A model generated the notes under the pieces. The model searched no databases, was not told the origin of the DNA, and saw nothing but the letters and a program-made list of their open reading frames with translations. From positions 1-32,555 of the forward strand of contig DAOVQB010000027.1 of NCBI GenBank assembly GCA_030628905.1: a stretch of DNA of 32,555 nucleotides, in the 5' to 3' direction. The DNA is from DAOVQB01 sp023128935. Lineage in GTDB: Bacteria; Eisenbacteria; RBG-16-71-46; CAIMUX01; WJJG01. Position numbers and translations under genes: made by a program. This document shows positions 16,243 to 25,268 of this stretch, piece by piece; the stretch's first letter is position 1, and every line of letters begins with the position of its first letter.

Positions 16243-16776
16243 ATGCTGACTTCGATCCTCGTGTTTCTGGCAATCACTGCGGTGGCAGCCGGCGTAGGTT
16301 ATGCGTTCCTGGTCCGCCTCCCCGCCAGCAGAATCCCACCCAAAACTATGCGATATCTGGAGTGGATCTGCAGGTATGCGTTGGCACTCATTTTTCTATT
16401 CGCCGCTTGGGAAAAGCTGCAAAACCCCTATGCTTTCGCCTCCGACACATACGCCTACCGCGCAGTGCCTCCGAGCTGGGCCACAATTACAGGCATCGCC
16501 CTGCCCGCGATTGAAGTCCTCGCTGCAGGCGCGTTGATGACCGGCCTCTTCTGGCGCGGCGGCGCTGTTGTTCTGGGTGGGCTGCTGGTCATCTTTATAG
16601 CCGCGCTCTTCCAGGCCATCCTCCGCGGCATCGACATCAACTGCGGATGCTTCGGCAAAGAATCAAACCCGGTCAGCTTCCGGCTCATCGCAGAAGATGA
16701 ACTCTTGCTGCTCTGTGCCCTTTTCCCGTTGTGGATCGATCATCTCAGGAGGACCGGCCGCTGGCCGCGCCGCTGA
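16243..16776 (+). CDS. MauE/DoxX-family redox-associated membrane protein
   Basis: Four-helix integral membrane protein of the MauE/DoxX type, 177 residues. Helix 1 is ILVFLAITAVAAGVGYAFLV, followed by LEWICRYALALIFLFAAWEKLQNPYAFA (the AxEKLxxP signature of the family), ATITGIALPAIEVLAAGALMTGLF and VVLGGLLVIFIAALFQAILRG. The segment GIDINCGCFGK carries the Cys-Gly-Cys motif typical of MauE-like members, which are linked to supply of electrons for periplasmic disulfide chemistry. A final helix (LLLLCALFPLWI) ends the protein. ATG at 16243 follows GGGAGATAGGCAAG. Third gene of the cassette with DUF1573 and rhodanese, and convergent, with a gap of only five bases, with the lipoprotein gene. Confidence 0.87.
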   Translation: MLTSILVFLAITAVAAGVGYAFLVRLPASRIPPKTMRYLEWICRYALALIFLFAAWEKLQNPYAFASDTYAYRAVPPSWATITGIALPAIEVLAAGALMTGLFWRGGAVVLGGLLVIFIAALFQAILRGIDINCGCFGKESNPVSFRLIAEDELLLLCALFPLWIDHLRRTGRWPRR

Positions 16777-16781
16777 CGCGG

Positions 16782-18155
16782 CTACTCGCGACAACCGCCA
16801 AGCCAGTCACCCACAACCTTCCGGGGGCAGCCCTGCAGGTGGACCTTTGTGGTGATGATGGACTCAGTAACGACCCTCCGCACTTCGGAGTCATCCGGTA
16901 GGGCCAGCCAGAGATCCCCTGTGTTTGGATCGCCGGTGACACCAGCCACCTGGCCCACGGCTTCGATGCAATCCACCTCGCTACAGCTCCGATCAAGCAA
17001 GATCAGCCGTTGCGCGCCGCGATCGGCAACCCAGCACTCACCAGTGCCTGTAGCGTCCAGGTCCAGCGGCTCGGTGAAGAGCCCATCGCGCGACCGAAAG
17101 GTCGCCGCATCATCCGTGACATAGACCACTATCCCGCCGGCGCGATCGGCAACCCAGCAGCCCCCGCCGTCGGGATCGTCCACGACAGCGACGGCTCGCG
17201 TCAGGTCCACCGGCATTGTATCGCGCTCTCCGGAGGCGAAGGCCAGTCGCAGGAGATGTCCCTCGTACATGGCTACCCAGGTTGTACTGCTGTCGCGCAG
17301 CGCGACATCCTCAACATACCCGCCCACATCAACGCTGGAGAGCATTGATCCGTCAGTACTCATCCACATGACCACCTGCTCGTAGAATGCCCCCACGGCC
17401 AGCGTTTGAATCGCCGGAGACCAACTAACGCAGCTCGCTCCAGGAGCAGACCATGCCTCGATCGTCTCACCATCCTCTGTTCGCAGAACCAGCAACTCAT
17501 CCCGATCCATCCGGGGAGCAAACAGGCGGTGCGCCTCGGCGTCCACATCCAGATCAAGAATCGAGCTTCCCTGGGCAACCTGGGACCGGATCTCAAGGCC
17601 GTCCGCGCTGAGGAGCGAAAGGGCGCAAGCACATGCATCCGCTACCCATGGCAATGCCGGTCCCGGCCGCACTTGAACCGGTTTCACGAGAGCCGTGCTG
17701 CCGCTCTCAAAGACGAATTCCAGCGTGTAGGTATAGAGGACCCCGTTGAAGACAGATGTATCACAGAAGGCGCTTGCTGAGATCTCCGCTGCCACCGTTG
17801 TCAGAAGCTGGCCAGGGGGATTACCTCCCCCCTCCTCCAACCGCCAGATCCGTGTGGCGGCAAGATCCCATAACCCCAGCGTATCCCAGGAGAGATAGAC
17901 CTCACGGCACCGGGCCTCCGCGCGAGCGGGAGACGGCTCCCCCCCAGTGTCCGGGTTGGAGGGGTCAAAGGGATTGGTGTGCTCGCGGCCACTGCACCCC
18001 CCAACCCATGCAATTACGGCCAGTAGGCACAAGAGCAGTCCGCTATGGATAGTCCCCAGTCTTGGCACGCTGGTCACGCTGCGGCGCGGCTGGGATACGC
18101 CCAAACCCCTGCTTCCCCTGCTGTCATTGATCGCCCGCATGCCCTCCCCCAGCAT
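16782..18155 (-). CDS. Beta-propeller lipoprotein with an FN3-like domain
   Basis: Secreted lipoprotein of unknown function. A hydrophobic stretch (SGLLLCLLAVIAWVGGC) ends in a lipobox-like VGGC, followed by NPFDPSNPD, a sequence style frequent just after the lipidated Cys in FCB-group and related phyla. An FN3-like domain (VYLSWDTLGLWDLAATRIWR to TYTLEF) precedes a propeller of NHL/YVTN character with blades such as LDLDVDAEAHRLFAP, ASCVSWSPAIQTLAV and two GECWVADR/GGCWVADR copies. The start is ATG 18155, directly after the upstream stop; ATG 18140 is an alternative with GGGGAGG ahead. Last gene of the four-gene envelope operon. Outer-membrane or surface location is inferred. Confidence 0.8.
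   Translation of the reverse strand: MLGEGMRAINDSRGSRGLGVSQPRRSVTSVPRLGTIHSGLLLCLLAVIAWVGGCSGREHTNPFDPSNPDTGGEPSPARAEARCREVYLSWDTLGLWDLAATRIWRLEEGGGNPPGQLLTTVAAEISASAFCDTSVFNGVLYTYTLEFVFESGSTALVKPVQVRPGPALPWVADACACALSLLSADGLEIRSQVAQGSSILDLDVDAEAHRLFAPRMDRDELLVLRTEDGETIEAWSAPGASCVSWSPAIQTLAVGAFYEQVVMWMSTDGSMLSSVDVGGYVEDVALRDSSTTWVAMYEGHLLRLAFASGERDTMPVDLTRAVAVVDDPDGGGCWVADRAGGIVVYVTDDAATFRSRDGLFTEPLDLDATGTGECWVADRGAQRLILLDRSCSEVDCIEAVGQVAGVTGDPNTGDLWLALPDDSEVRRVVTESIITTKVHLQGCPRKVVGDWLGGCRE
17018..17159. repeat. 19-bp direct repeat inside the lipoprotein gene
   Basis: CGCGATCGGCAACCCAGCA is present at 17018-17036 and again at 17141-17159. The 123-bp distance equals 41 codons, and both copies encode the CWVADR motif of successive propeller blades, so this is blade duplication within the protein and not a mobile repeat. 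Confidence 0.75.
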
Positions 18156-19793
18156 CTAGTCGTCACCCATCCAGCATCGCAAGGCGAGCAGAAAGCAGAT
18201 CTCCGATGCTACCCAGGTCCCCAACACGCAACGGTCATAGCGCGCGGCCCGGTCCCAGGCCTGTTCCCGCTGAACCGCATCACCCGTGTGCTGATAGCTT
18301 TCATATTCCCTGTCAGCCTCATGCTGCAACCAGAGCGCCATACCGGTGCCTAGAAGCCAACCGGCGGTCCAGATCCGTCCCTTCCTAAACAACGAGCGGG
18401 AGTCCGAATTCTGCATGCATAGACTCTCGCGCAGGCCGTCACCCCCACTGCTGGCCAGGCCCTCGGCATGTATGTGGGCCAGACCATCGAGACACTCAAC
18501 GGGGGTCAGCCCGCAGTTCTCGCCCGGTCTAGTCGCGAGGGTCAGTTGATACATGTCATGGAGAGGAATGCGACCAAGCCGGTCGAAGGCTGACCTGTGT
18601 GATGATTTCAGCGGAGATCGACCAGCCGTATCCCAAAGGCGGAAGCTGACCAGCTCGCCATCGCCCGTGCCAATCAGAAGATGCCTGCCGGCAATCACAA
18701 CGGGGGTGACCGGTGGGACGTCTATCGTGAGTCTCACCTCCTGTCGCCCGTCGCTGGGCCAGAAGGCACGCAGGGTTCCGTCTTCCAGCGCCACCCAAAC
18801 CAGTCCCGCACCCACAGTTGGTGTGAGATTGGCCGCGCTCTCCAGGTCTCTGCGCCACAGTGTCTTTAGATTCTCCTGGTCAATCCCAAATAGGGTCCCC
18901 CCTGTCGACAGCGCAAACAGCATCCCCCGGGAGCCTGCCAGACCCGCCCGGAAGCGCCCATCCAGACAGATCCCCCGCAGCCGGCTGCCGGTCGCCGGAT
19001 CCCAGCCCCACAGATGACCCTCGTAGGATAGGCTCCAGAGAACCCCTCCCCCTTCTACCGGCGGCCCATAGAGCGCGCCGCCAGGCGCGACGCGCCAGAC
19101 GGGGCGACCCGTGGCCGCGTCGAGAGCCATCAATGTGTCCGAGACCGTCGGCACAAGAAGCAGCGAATCCACCAATGCCAGCGGCGCTCGTACCAGTCCG
19201 GCAACGCGCCGCTCCCATATCCGCTGGCCAGTGGACAGACTGCAAGCCACTACGGTGCCCGAAACGGCAGCGGCATAGACTTGATCCTCCCGGACAAGCG
19301 GCGCACCCCAGGACTCCCCCAACTGAATGCTCCAGAGTTCACGCCCGCTCTCTGCGTCCAGGCAAAACAGCTCTCCCTTTGGAAGGTCACCGATGCCCAG
19401 GACCCTGGATCCGGTCATCCGCACACCTGCCTGTACGCCGACTTTGCGTTTCTGGCACCAAAGGCGGCGGCCAGATTCGAGATCCAGCAGGGCGACACGA
19501 CGATCCACCGTTGCGGCTGCCACTCTTCCCTGCAGGACAGACACATTCCGGCCCAGCCGCCGGCCGAGGTCCTCCCGCCAGGCAAGCACAACCTGATCAC
19601 AACCGCCATCCTGCGCCTGAACCTCCCAGGCCTGTCCCGCCGCGCCCCCCCACGGCGCTAGGGTCACCGCCACTATGATGGCCCCTAGCGCAGCGCAAGC
19701 CCGCAGGGCGAGCGCGGATCTGTTTGAGCGCCGGGTCCCCTGCGAATCCGGCCTCGGCTGGGCCTGGCGATAAGTCCGGGTTAGTAATTCCAT
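18156..19793 (-). CDS. PQQ-like beta-propeller protein with C-terminal DUF5683-like membrane region
   Basis: Exported protein of unknown function, 545 residues. A signal-type segment (ACAALGAIIVAVTLAPWGGAAGQA) precedes a propeller made of PQQ/BamB-like blades, recognisable by LESGRRLWCQ, DAESGRELWSIQLG, STGQRIWERRVAG, DAATGRPVWRVAPGG and DPATGSRLRG. After about residue 400 the propeller gives way to a different domain with HDMYQLTLATRP, two hydrophobic segments (IWTAGWLLGTGMALWLQ and LGTWVASEICFLLALRCW) and an intervening tyrosine-rich charged stretch, like the DUF5683 family. Its start overlaps the 3' end of the barrel gene by 13 bases; its stop touches the lipoprotein start. Blades resemble BamB, and the upstream gene has a BamA-type barrel; a link is suggestive only. 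Confidence 0.78.
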   Translation of the reverse strand: MELLTRTYRQAQPRPDSQGTRRSNRSALALRACAALGAIIVAVTLAPWGGAAGQAWEVQAQDGGCDQVVLAWREDLGRRLGRNVSVLQGRVAAATVDRRVALLDLESGRRLWCQKRKVGVQAGVRMTGSRVLGIGDLPKGELFCLDAESGRELWSIQLGESWGAPLVREDQVYAAAVSGTVVACSLSTGQRIWERRVAGLVRAPLALVDSLLLVPTVSDTLMALDAATGRPVWRVAPGGALYGPPVEGGGVLWSLSYEGHLWGWDPATGSRLRGICLDGRFRAGLAGSRGMLFALSTGGTLFGIDQENLKTLWRRDLESAANLTPTVGAGLVWVALEDGTLRAFWPSDGRQEVRLTIDVPPVTPVVIAGRHLLIGTGDGELVSFRLWDTAGRSPLKSSHRSAFDRLGRIPLHDMYQLTLATRPGENCGLTPVECLDGLAHIHAEGLASSGGDGLRESLCMQNSDSRSLFRKGRIWTAGWLLGTGMALWLQHEADREYESYQHTGDAVQREQAWDRAARYDRCVLGTWVASEICFLLALRCWMGDD

Positions 19794-22720
19794 CCGATAT
19801 AGAACTCCGTGCGGCGCTTCGATGGCCAGTAATTGAAATCGGTTCGTCGTGCCAGGTCCAGCCGCAGGACGAGCATGCCCCCCAAACCCATCCTGAAACC
19901 AATCCCGTAGCTCCCAAACCAGTCACGAGGCCAATCCCCATCCCATGCCTGTCCCACATCGAAGAAGACCGCCCCCTGAATCCCGGGGAAACTCAGGGGT
20001 CCCACGGCCGCAGGGACCAGCAGAAATCCTCTGATCAGCGGAAAGCGGACTTCCGTGTTTAGCAAAAGCGCCCGCGTGCCATGGAGGCTACGCCAGGGGT
20101 AGCCGCGGAGACTGTGGGATCCACCCAGGAGGAACCCCTGCGGATCCGGGCCTCCCGAAACTCTCGCCTGGCCCCGTAGGGCCAGGCAAGCCTGATGGCC
20201 AAGCCTGAGGTAGCGCCGCGCGTCCAGAATAAGGAGCATGTTCTCGAGCCCCGGCCGGTTGAGATTCATCGTCATCCCGGCCGTCATGTGGCAACGATCA
20301 CCATCGATAGGTCCGGTTGGCAGCCAAAGCGAAGTGTCATGAATCCAGGAAACGTAATGGGAAGCCATCATCCCGTAGCTGTGAAGATCATCCGTGGGTT
20401 TCTCTTTCTCCCGATAGGCCAGGCTGAGCCTGTTCTCAACTCTAGTGAAACGCGACAGCGGGTAGCTCAGGAGCATACTGCCCCCCGCGCGCCGCTCGAA
20501 ATATGGAATCCCGATCTCGTCATAGTAGGTCCCCGCTAGGTGGAAAAGACTCACGCCCCGGTTCAACCTGCGCGAGACATCCATATAGGTCACGCCGGCC
20601 GAGAAGTTGTCCAGGAAGTTGCTCGTGGAAATCGTTTTGTTCGCGATCTGGAAGAAGAATAGCCTGTCGCCCATCAGATCACTTAGGAGTACCTGCAGGC
20701 CCTCACCAGTTCCAAACCCCGGTTCCACAGCCACCCCACCCTGCGCTACGTCCAGCGCAAATGAGGATTGATATGGGCCCGTGCATGCATCCACGCTGTC
20801 AGCCAGGGATTCCCACGACCACGACTCAGTCCACACTTGCGCCCCGGTGTCGCGGGCTGCTCGCCCTTCCATACCCAGTTCTGTGGAATCAGCGTCAGTT
20901 ACCAGCGGTTCCCGCAAGATACCCGCATCGGTGCCGGCCGGCGCCCGGACTCCACCCGCCTCTGTGCTGTCCGCTGCCTTCAGCGGAATCACCACGGCCT
21001 GCATGCGGCCCTCGTGATAGACTGATGCCAAGACCGATCTTCCGGAGGGAAGCCAGCGGGGATCCTGAATCGCCTCGAGTGAGTGCGTCACCCGGCGCTG
21101 CTTGCCTTCTCTATCAAGCGTATAGAGATCCCTCAGCCCTCCCCTGGTCGACACGCAGAGCACCCGTTCGCCATCAGGCGACCAAGATGGTGAAAGATCA
21201 TCCCAGCAACCGCAGGTCAGTTCACGCAGCTCACGCGTCTCCAGATCGATCAGGAACAGGTTTAGGGCGCCATCGGGCCCAAAGTCCCCCCGGTCCGATA
21301 CAAAGACGATTTCCTTGCCATTGGGATGGAAGGCAGGATCTGCGTCATAGAACCGATCCCATGTCAACCGCTCCAGCTCGCAATTGGCGGTCTCAAATAT
21401 ATAGAGGTCGCTTTCCCCGCTCCTACTCAAGCCAGAAAAACAGATCCTGCATCCCGAAGAATCCCATTGTGGTGAAGTTATCCCCACTAGATTTTCAAAT
21501 CCCCACTTCCTGATTACCCTGCGATCCACCATGTCAAACACCACCAGGACGTCTTGGGCACCGGATTGCGAGGAAAAAACAAGGACGCCCTCATCAGAGA
21601 TATCCATCCGGCTGCGGAAGTAATGAAAAGAAAGGTATTCCGGATTCCGCTGGCCTTTCACCAGGATGCGCGTGTCCTGGCTAGGTCCATCCAGCGAGCT
21701 CGCGCAGATATTCGAGTAGCCCGACTCGGGAGAAATGAACACGTAGTCATTCTCGAACCCTTCCACGCCCACGGGAACCGGTGTCGGTTTCAGCTGCAAG
21801 CCCTTTTCAGAAACCCGTCGCGCGCTCAATAAGAGGGGTTGGGTACTCAGCACTTCCGGGTAGTAGCGCTGTCTGAGCCAGTGCGTCCATCGAGAGGACA
21901 GCTCCTCCTCAGAAACACCCAGGATACGCGGGAACAAATCTTCGAACCGGCGAGCTTGCCAGCCATCTGTGTAGAACGTCCGCAGCTTGTCTTCGCCATA
22001 AGTCTGCCCCACGAAGTCCAAGAGCGACTGTCCCAGTTTGTACATAATGAATGTGCCGTAGAAGCGCCAGAATTCGCGAATAGGTGGAAGCTTGCCGGAA
22101 ATGACAAGATCCCGTAGAACCGTATCCCCGTCGCTATCCCATCGCGTTGACCAATGCTCGGCCATCCCTTCCGTGAACCAGAGCGGATGGGGTGTCATAC
22201 GTCTCCGGAAGTGCTCGCGAGCGGTTTTCTCCATGATCGATAGTTGGAATGCGTGTACGAGTTCGTGGCGCAATGTGTGATAGAAGCGATAGAAGGAGCC
22301 GTCAAAGGGCACCAAGACTCGCCCCCGAATCGTTTCAGTCAATCCGGCAACGCCCTCTGGGATGAAGCCGGAGGTTATGTTTGTCTGCTGGAAATCGTGG
22401 TGGCTGCTGTACAAGATAATTGGAATCGGATTCGGAACCTCGTGGACAAAACAGTCGCGGTGGTGTCGGTAGCTTTCTTCAGCAGAACCCAGAGCCAGGT
22501 AAGCGAGCTCCTCCTCCTCAGGGTAGTAATACAACTCGAAGTTGGCGCTACGAAGCACACGCCACTCGAATTCCCGGTAGCTCACTTTGTTCTTCCCAAA
22601 GGCGACATACTGGGCCTGGGCGGATGATACCGCTGATGCCGCGATCAGGAGCACCGCCGCCAGAAGCGCTCGCCAGGAACCTAACGGTCGGCGGAACAAA
22701 TTAGTAAACCCATGTTCCAT
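19781..22720 (-). CDS. Peptidase MA-like / TolB propeller / Omp85-type barrel chimera
   Basis: Large exported outer-membrane protein, 979 residues. A signal peptide ends near AQAQ (residues 34-37). Residues 50-260 form a gluzincin-type metallopeptidase domain with H152-E153-L-V-H156 in TLRHELVHAFQ and a third ligand E184 in WFTEGMAEHWS. Residues of about 330-600 make a TolB/WD40-like propeller (AFHPNGKEIVFVSDR, SPSWSPDGERVLCVSTRGG). From about 690 to the end is a BamA/TamA-like 16-strand barrel, with SLRGYPWRSLHGTRALLLNTEVRFP (the conserved RGY motif) and a C-terminal aromatic strand YIGWNY as targeting signal. ATG 22720 chosen; TTG 22723 fits the ribosome binding site spacing slightly better. 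Overlaps the upstream membrane gene by about 20 bases. Substrate unknown. Confidence 0.88.
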   Translation of the reverse strand: MEHGFTNLFRRPLGSWRALLAAVLLIAASAVSSAQAQYVAFGKNKVSYREFEWRVLRSANFELYYYPEEEELAYLALGSAEESYRHHRDCFVHEVPNPIPIILYSSHHDFQQTNITSGFIPEGVAGLTETIRGRVLVPFDGSFYRFYHTLRHELVHAFQLSIMEKTAREHFRRRMTPHPLWFTEGMAEHWSTRWDSDGDTVLRDLVISGKLPPIREFWRFYGTFIMYKLGQSLLDFVGQTYGEDKLRTFYTDGWQARRFEDLFPRILGVSEEELSSRWTHWLRQRYYPEVLSTQPLLLSARRVSEKGLQLKPTPVPVGVEGFENDYVFISPESGYSNICASSLDGPSQDTRILVKGQRNPEYLSFHYFRSRMDISDEGVLVFSSQSGAQDVLVVFDMVDRRVIRKWGFENLVGITSPQWDSSGCRICFSGLSRSGESDLYIFETANCELERLTWDRFYDADPAFHPNGKEIVFVSDRGDFGPDGALNLFLIDLETRELRELTCGCWDDLSPSWSPDGERVLCVSTRGGLRDLYTLDREGKQRRVTHSLEAIQDPRWLPSGRSVLASVYHEGRMQAVVIPLKAADSTEAGGVRAPAGTDAGILREPLVTDADSTELGMEGRAARDTGAQVWTESWSWESLADSVDACTGPYQSSFALDVAQGGVAVEPGFGTGEGLQVLLSDLMGDRLFFFQIANKTISTSNFLDNFSAGVTYMDVSRRLNRGVSLFHLAGTYYDEIGIPYFERRAGGSMLLSYPLSRFTRVENRLSLAYREKEKPTDDLHSYGMMASHYVSWIHDTSLWLPTGPIDGDRCHMTAGMTMNLNRPGLENMLLILDARRYLRLGHQACLALRGQARVSGGPDPQGFLLGGSHSLRGYPWRSLHGTRALLLNTEVRFPLIRGFLLVPAAVGPLSFPGIQGAVFFDVGQAWDGDWPRDWFGSYGIGFRMGLGGMLVLRLDLARRTDFNYWPSKRRTEFYIGWNY

Positions 22721-25235
22721 CAAAGTAGCGATCCCTCCGCCACTGGAACCTGCGCGCTTCCTCGGCAGTGAGCTTGCGCTCTCCCGCCTGAAGTTCCTCC
22801 ACCCAGACCGGTGTCATGCGCCCGTCGGCCTTGCGGCGTGCTGCCAACATCCCCTTCAATTGCACCCTGAGCCTGATCCGCAGCTCTCCCCAATGACTCC
22901 TCCAAGGGGAACCCAAGCCAGTCATCCGCCCGTCGGGCAAGCGCCTCAGCGATTCAGTTCCCGGACTCTGCAAAACCTCCTCGCGCGTAAGCCGCGCATC
23001 CATCCGCTCGCGGTCCCCTGCGTAGAACTGAACTCGGTAGCTCGAATGCTCATACGGTTGTTTTCCGATGACTGGCCCCACAAAGAGATGCTTGGGTCGC
23101 AAGATGGGACAGCGATCCGCGAAGACCTTGACCCACCCGCCGTCAGAGGCCTTCCGTAGGCGCAGCTCTACTTCAATAGTGTCGGTTTGCAGAAGGCTTT
23201 TCGGAACCCGGACACGAACCCAGCGCCGGAAGTAGTCGTAACCAATACTCTCATGACCATACCGGGGATTCAGGAACTCTGCGACGAAGTGCTGATAGGT
23301 ATCTGCCACGCGGCGGTACCGATCCTGCACACTATGGATTTTCTCACTGAAGCGAAAAACCTCGTAGCGTCCTCCGAGGGTGTCCTCAAAGCTGTGTACT
23401 GGCATTCCTCCGACGAGAACATCCAATGCAAAGTGCCCCCGCGGCGACCGGAGCATGTCGATCTCTAGCCATGCGAGCTGGATCCCTCTTCCGCTACCGA
23501 GACCCTCCTCGGGAACGGCAATCCTCTGCACAAGGACCTCACCCGGCGTCTTGAGCGTGTATCCGAATTCATCCCAGTCACGCTCGCTCACTAGCTGCCC
23601 CGTCAATGCCCCGGCAAATAGCAGCGGCCCCACAGCCAAGCACCAGACCGGCCGCTTTACGCCGCGCATCTCGCGCGCCAGGGCCATCATGAGCGCCACA
23701 AGTGCCAATGGGGACAGTCCACAGAGGAGCGCTCCGGCAATGTACATCCCCCGGCCCAGCTCAGGAGAAGTCGAGACAGTCGGAGCCCGCAGCCAGCTAC
23801 CCGCGAGAAAGGCCCCCAGACCCAGTAGCAGCCACCTCCATGGCAAGACTCGCAGCTGATGCAGCCGGTCAGAAAGCAGCACGCGCCGGCCGGTGATCCA
23901 AATCGCTCGCAGACCCAGAAGTGCATACAACCACCAGATCGGTAGCACCGGCAGGTGATAACGCGCCACCAGGTGACTGACGGCATGCACGCCAGCCACA
24001 CCCAGTGCGAGAAGGCCTGGAACCCAGATATAGGGTGATCGGCACACTGCCACTGAGAAACCCAGGAGCCCCAGTGGGAAGAGCAGAAGATGAATCCAAC
24101 GCGGAATGGCCCAGCTGCCAATTGCGCAGCGGGTGAAAGCCTTCCGGGATGGACAGGTCCAGAACAGCCCGAGCTTCTTCCAGATGAGACTCACCCACCC
24201 GACGGGATCGCCTTGCACCGTCAATAGGAACGCCCTCAGGTAGATCTGGCGTTTCATCTCCATCTCATTGATCTCGATGCCTTGGGCCAAGGCCACGCCT
24301 CGTTCCGCGGCCTCTAACTCGGGAGTGATTGCGTCACCCAGACCGACGGTTTCCCAGCCCTGATCCGGCACGTAATTGCCGCGATAGATCCAGAGCTGGC
24401 TCTCGCCGGACGCCACCAACGCCCCGGGTTGGATCGCTGCAAGCCCCAGGAAGCCATACCAAAGACCGATCGGGAGCCCACCCCCGAGCAACAGCGCAGG
24501 GAGCCGAGAGCCACGGCGCCTCCGCAGCAGGGCGATTGCCTCGCCTGCCAGCAGAATGACGGCAAGTGGACGGAAGGTCGTTTTCGCCAGGAACAGAAGC
24601 CCCAGGGACAATCCGGCCAGCAGCCCGCGGCGGCGCGTGGGCCTCCGGTGGAAGCCCACGAGCAACCAGGCAGTCAGCAGGAGCACAAATGTCGCATGAG
24701 CCTCAGTGCAGATCCCGGTCCCATAGTAGAGGAAGGGCAGATAGAGCAAGTATCCGAGCAATGCTGCCCAGGCAAGCAGCCCACCCAGCAAGCAACGACC
24801 CAGAAGAACCAGTAGACCCGCAGATAGCGCGTAGAGCACAACCGAGAACGCCCGCCCGGCTCCTTCATTGCTAGGGAGAAGCGCGTAGAGAACCCCGAGC
24901 GGAAGTACGTAGGCCGGGGCATGCTGAAGTTCCCAACGATCCACTCCCAACCGTTCACGCTCCTGGGAACTCAACTGGTGGCTAATAAGTCCTTTGAGCA
25001 GCGCAGGCTCTCTGATGAGCTGCTCGATCCCCTCAGCCAGGTTGTGATACATCGCGCTGTCGGCCGTGATCGCCAGGCGGTCCATTTTTGGGTCGGCGAG
25101 CTGGATGGTTCCCAAGCAGAGGGCGAGCATGAAGGAGGCCAGGAAGGCCTGCAGCCCATGAGGCCCGCCTCCGAAGCCGCTGCGCCCGCAAGCGAAGCAT
25201 TCGAACCACTGACGGGAGGGCTTCAGGATGCGCAC
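22701..25235 (-). CDS. GT-C-type membrane glycosyltransferase-like protein with C-terminal soluble domain
   Basis: Polytopic inner-membrane protein, likely lipid-linked-sugar glycosyltransferase of the ArnT/PMT (GT39-like) fold. After the first hydrophobic segment (LQAFLASFMLALCLGTIQLA) comes a periplasmic loop with ITADSAMYHNLAEGI, the position of the catalytic acid in GT-C enzymes, followed by about ten more membrane segments and the ARYHLPVLP motif common in this family. From roughly residue 590 a soluble region of some 250 residues (DWDEFGYTLKTPGEVLVQ to FDGTWVY) has no match I can name. The frame opens at 25328, but that would overlap rnpB; GTG 25235 is the first usable start before helix 1, with GGAG 11 bases upstream. 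First gene of the envelope operon. Acceptor unknown. Confidence 0.75.
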   Translation of the reverse strand: MRILKPSRQWFECFACGRSGFGGGPHGLQAFLASFMLALCLGTIQLADPKMDRLAITADSAMYHNLAEGIEQLIREPALLKGLISHQLSSQERERLGVDRWELQHAPAYVLPLGVLYALLPSNEGAGRAFSVVLYALSAGLLVLLGRCLLGGLLAWAALLGYLLYLPFLYYGTGICTEAHATFVLLLTAWLLVGFHRRPTRRRGLLAGLSLGLLFLAKTTFRPLAVILLAGEAIALLRRRRGSRLPALLLGGGLPIGLWYGFLGLAAIQPGALVASGESQLWIYRGNYVPDQGWETVGLGDAITPELEAAERGVALAQGIEINEMEMKRQIYLRAFLLTVQGDPVGWVSLIWKKLGLFWTCPSRKAFTRCAIGSWAIPRWIHLLLFPLGLLGFSVAVCRSPYIWVPGLLALGVAGVHAVSHLVARYHLPVLPIWWLYALLGLRAIWITGRRVLLSDRLHQLRVLPWRWLLLGLGAFLAGSWLRAPTVSTSPELGRGMYIAGALLCGLSPLALVALMMALAREMRGVKRPVWCLAVGPLLFAGALTGQLVSERDWDEFGYTLKTPGEVLVQRIAVPEEGLGSGRGIQLAWLEIDMLRSPRGHFALDVLVGGMPVHSFEDTLGGRYEVFRFSEKIHSVQDRYRRVADTYQHFVAEFLNPRYGHESIGYDYFRRWVRVRVPKSLLQTDTIEVELRLRKASDGGWVKVFADRCPILRPKHLFVGPVIGKQPYEHSSYRVQFYAGDRERMDARLTREEVLQSPGTESLRRLPDGRMTGLGSPWRSHWGELRIRLRVQLKGMLAARRKADGRMTPVWVEELQAGERKLTAEEARRFQWRRDRYFDGTWVY

Positions 25236-25268
25236 GGTGCTGCAATCTCCGCGTCGACAACAACCGCA

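Noticed and set aside
18860..19678. 272-residue open frame on the plus strand
   Set aside because: It lies wholly antisense to the PQQ-propeller gene, is made of Pro/Arg/Ala-rich low complexity with no domain, and has no ribosome binding site.
20503..21513. 336-residue open frame on the plus strand
   Set aside because: Antisense to the peptidase/TolB/Omp85 gene, whose domains are clear; the translation is Arg/Pro/Ser-rich and unlike any protein.
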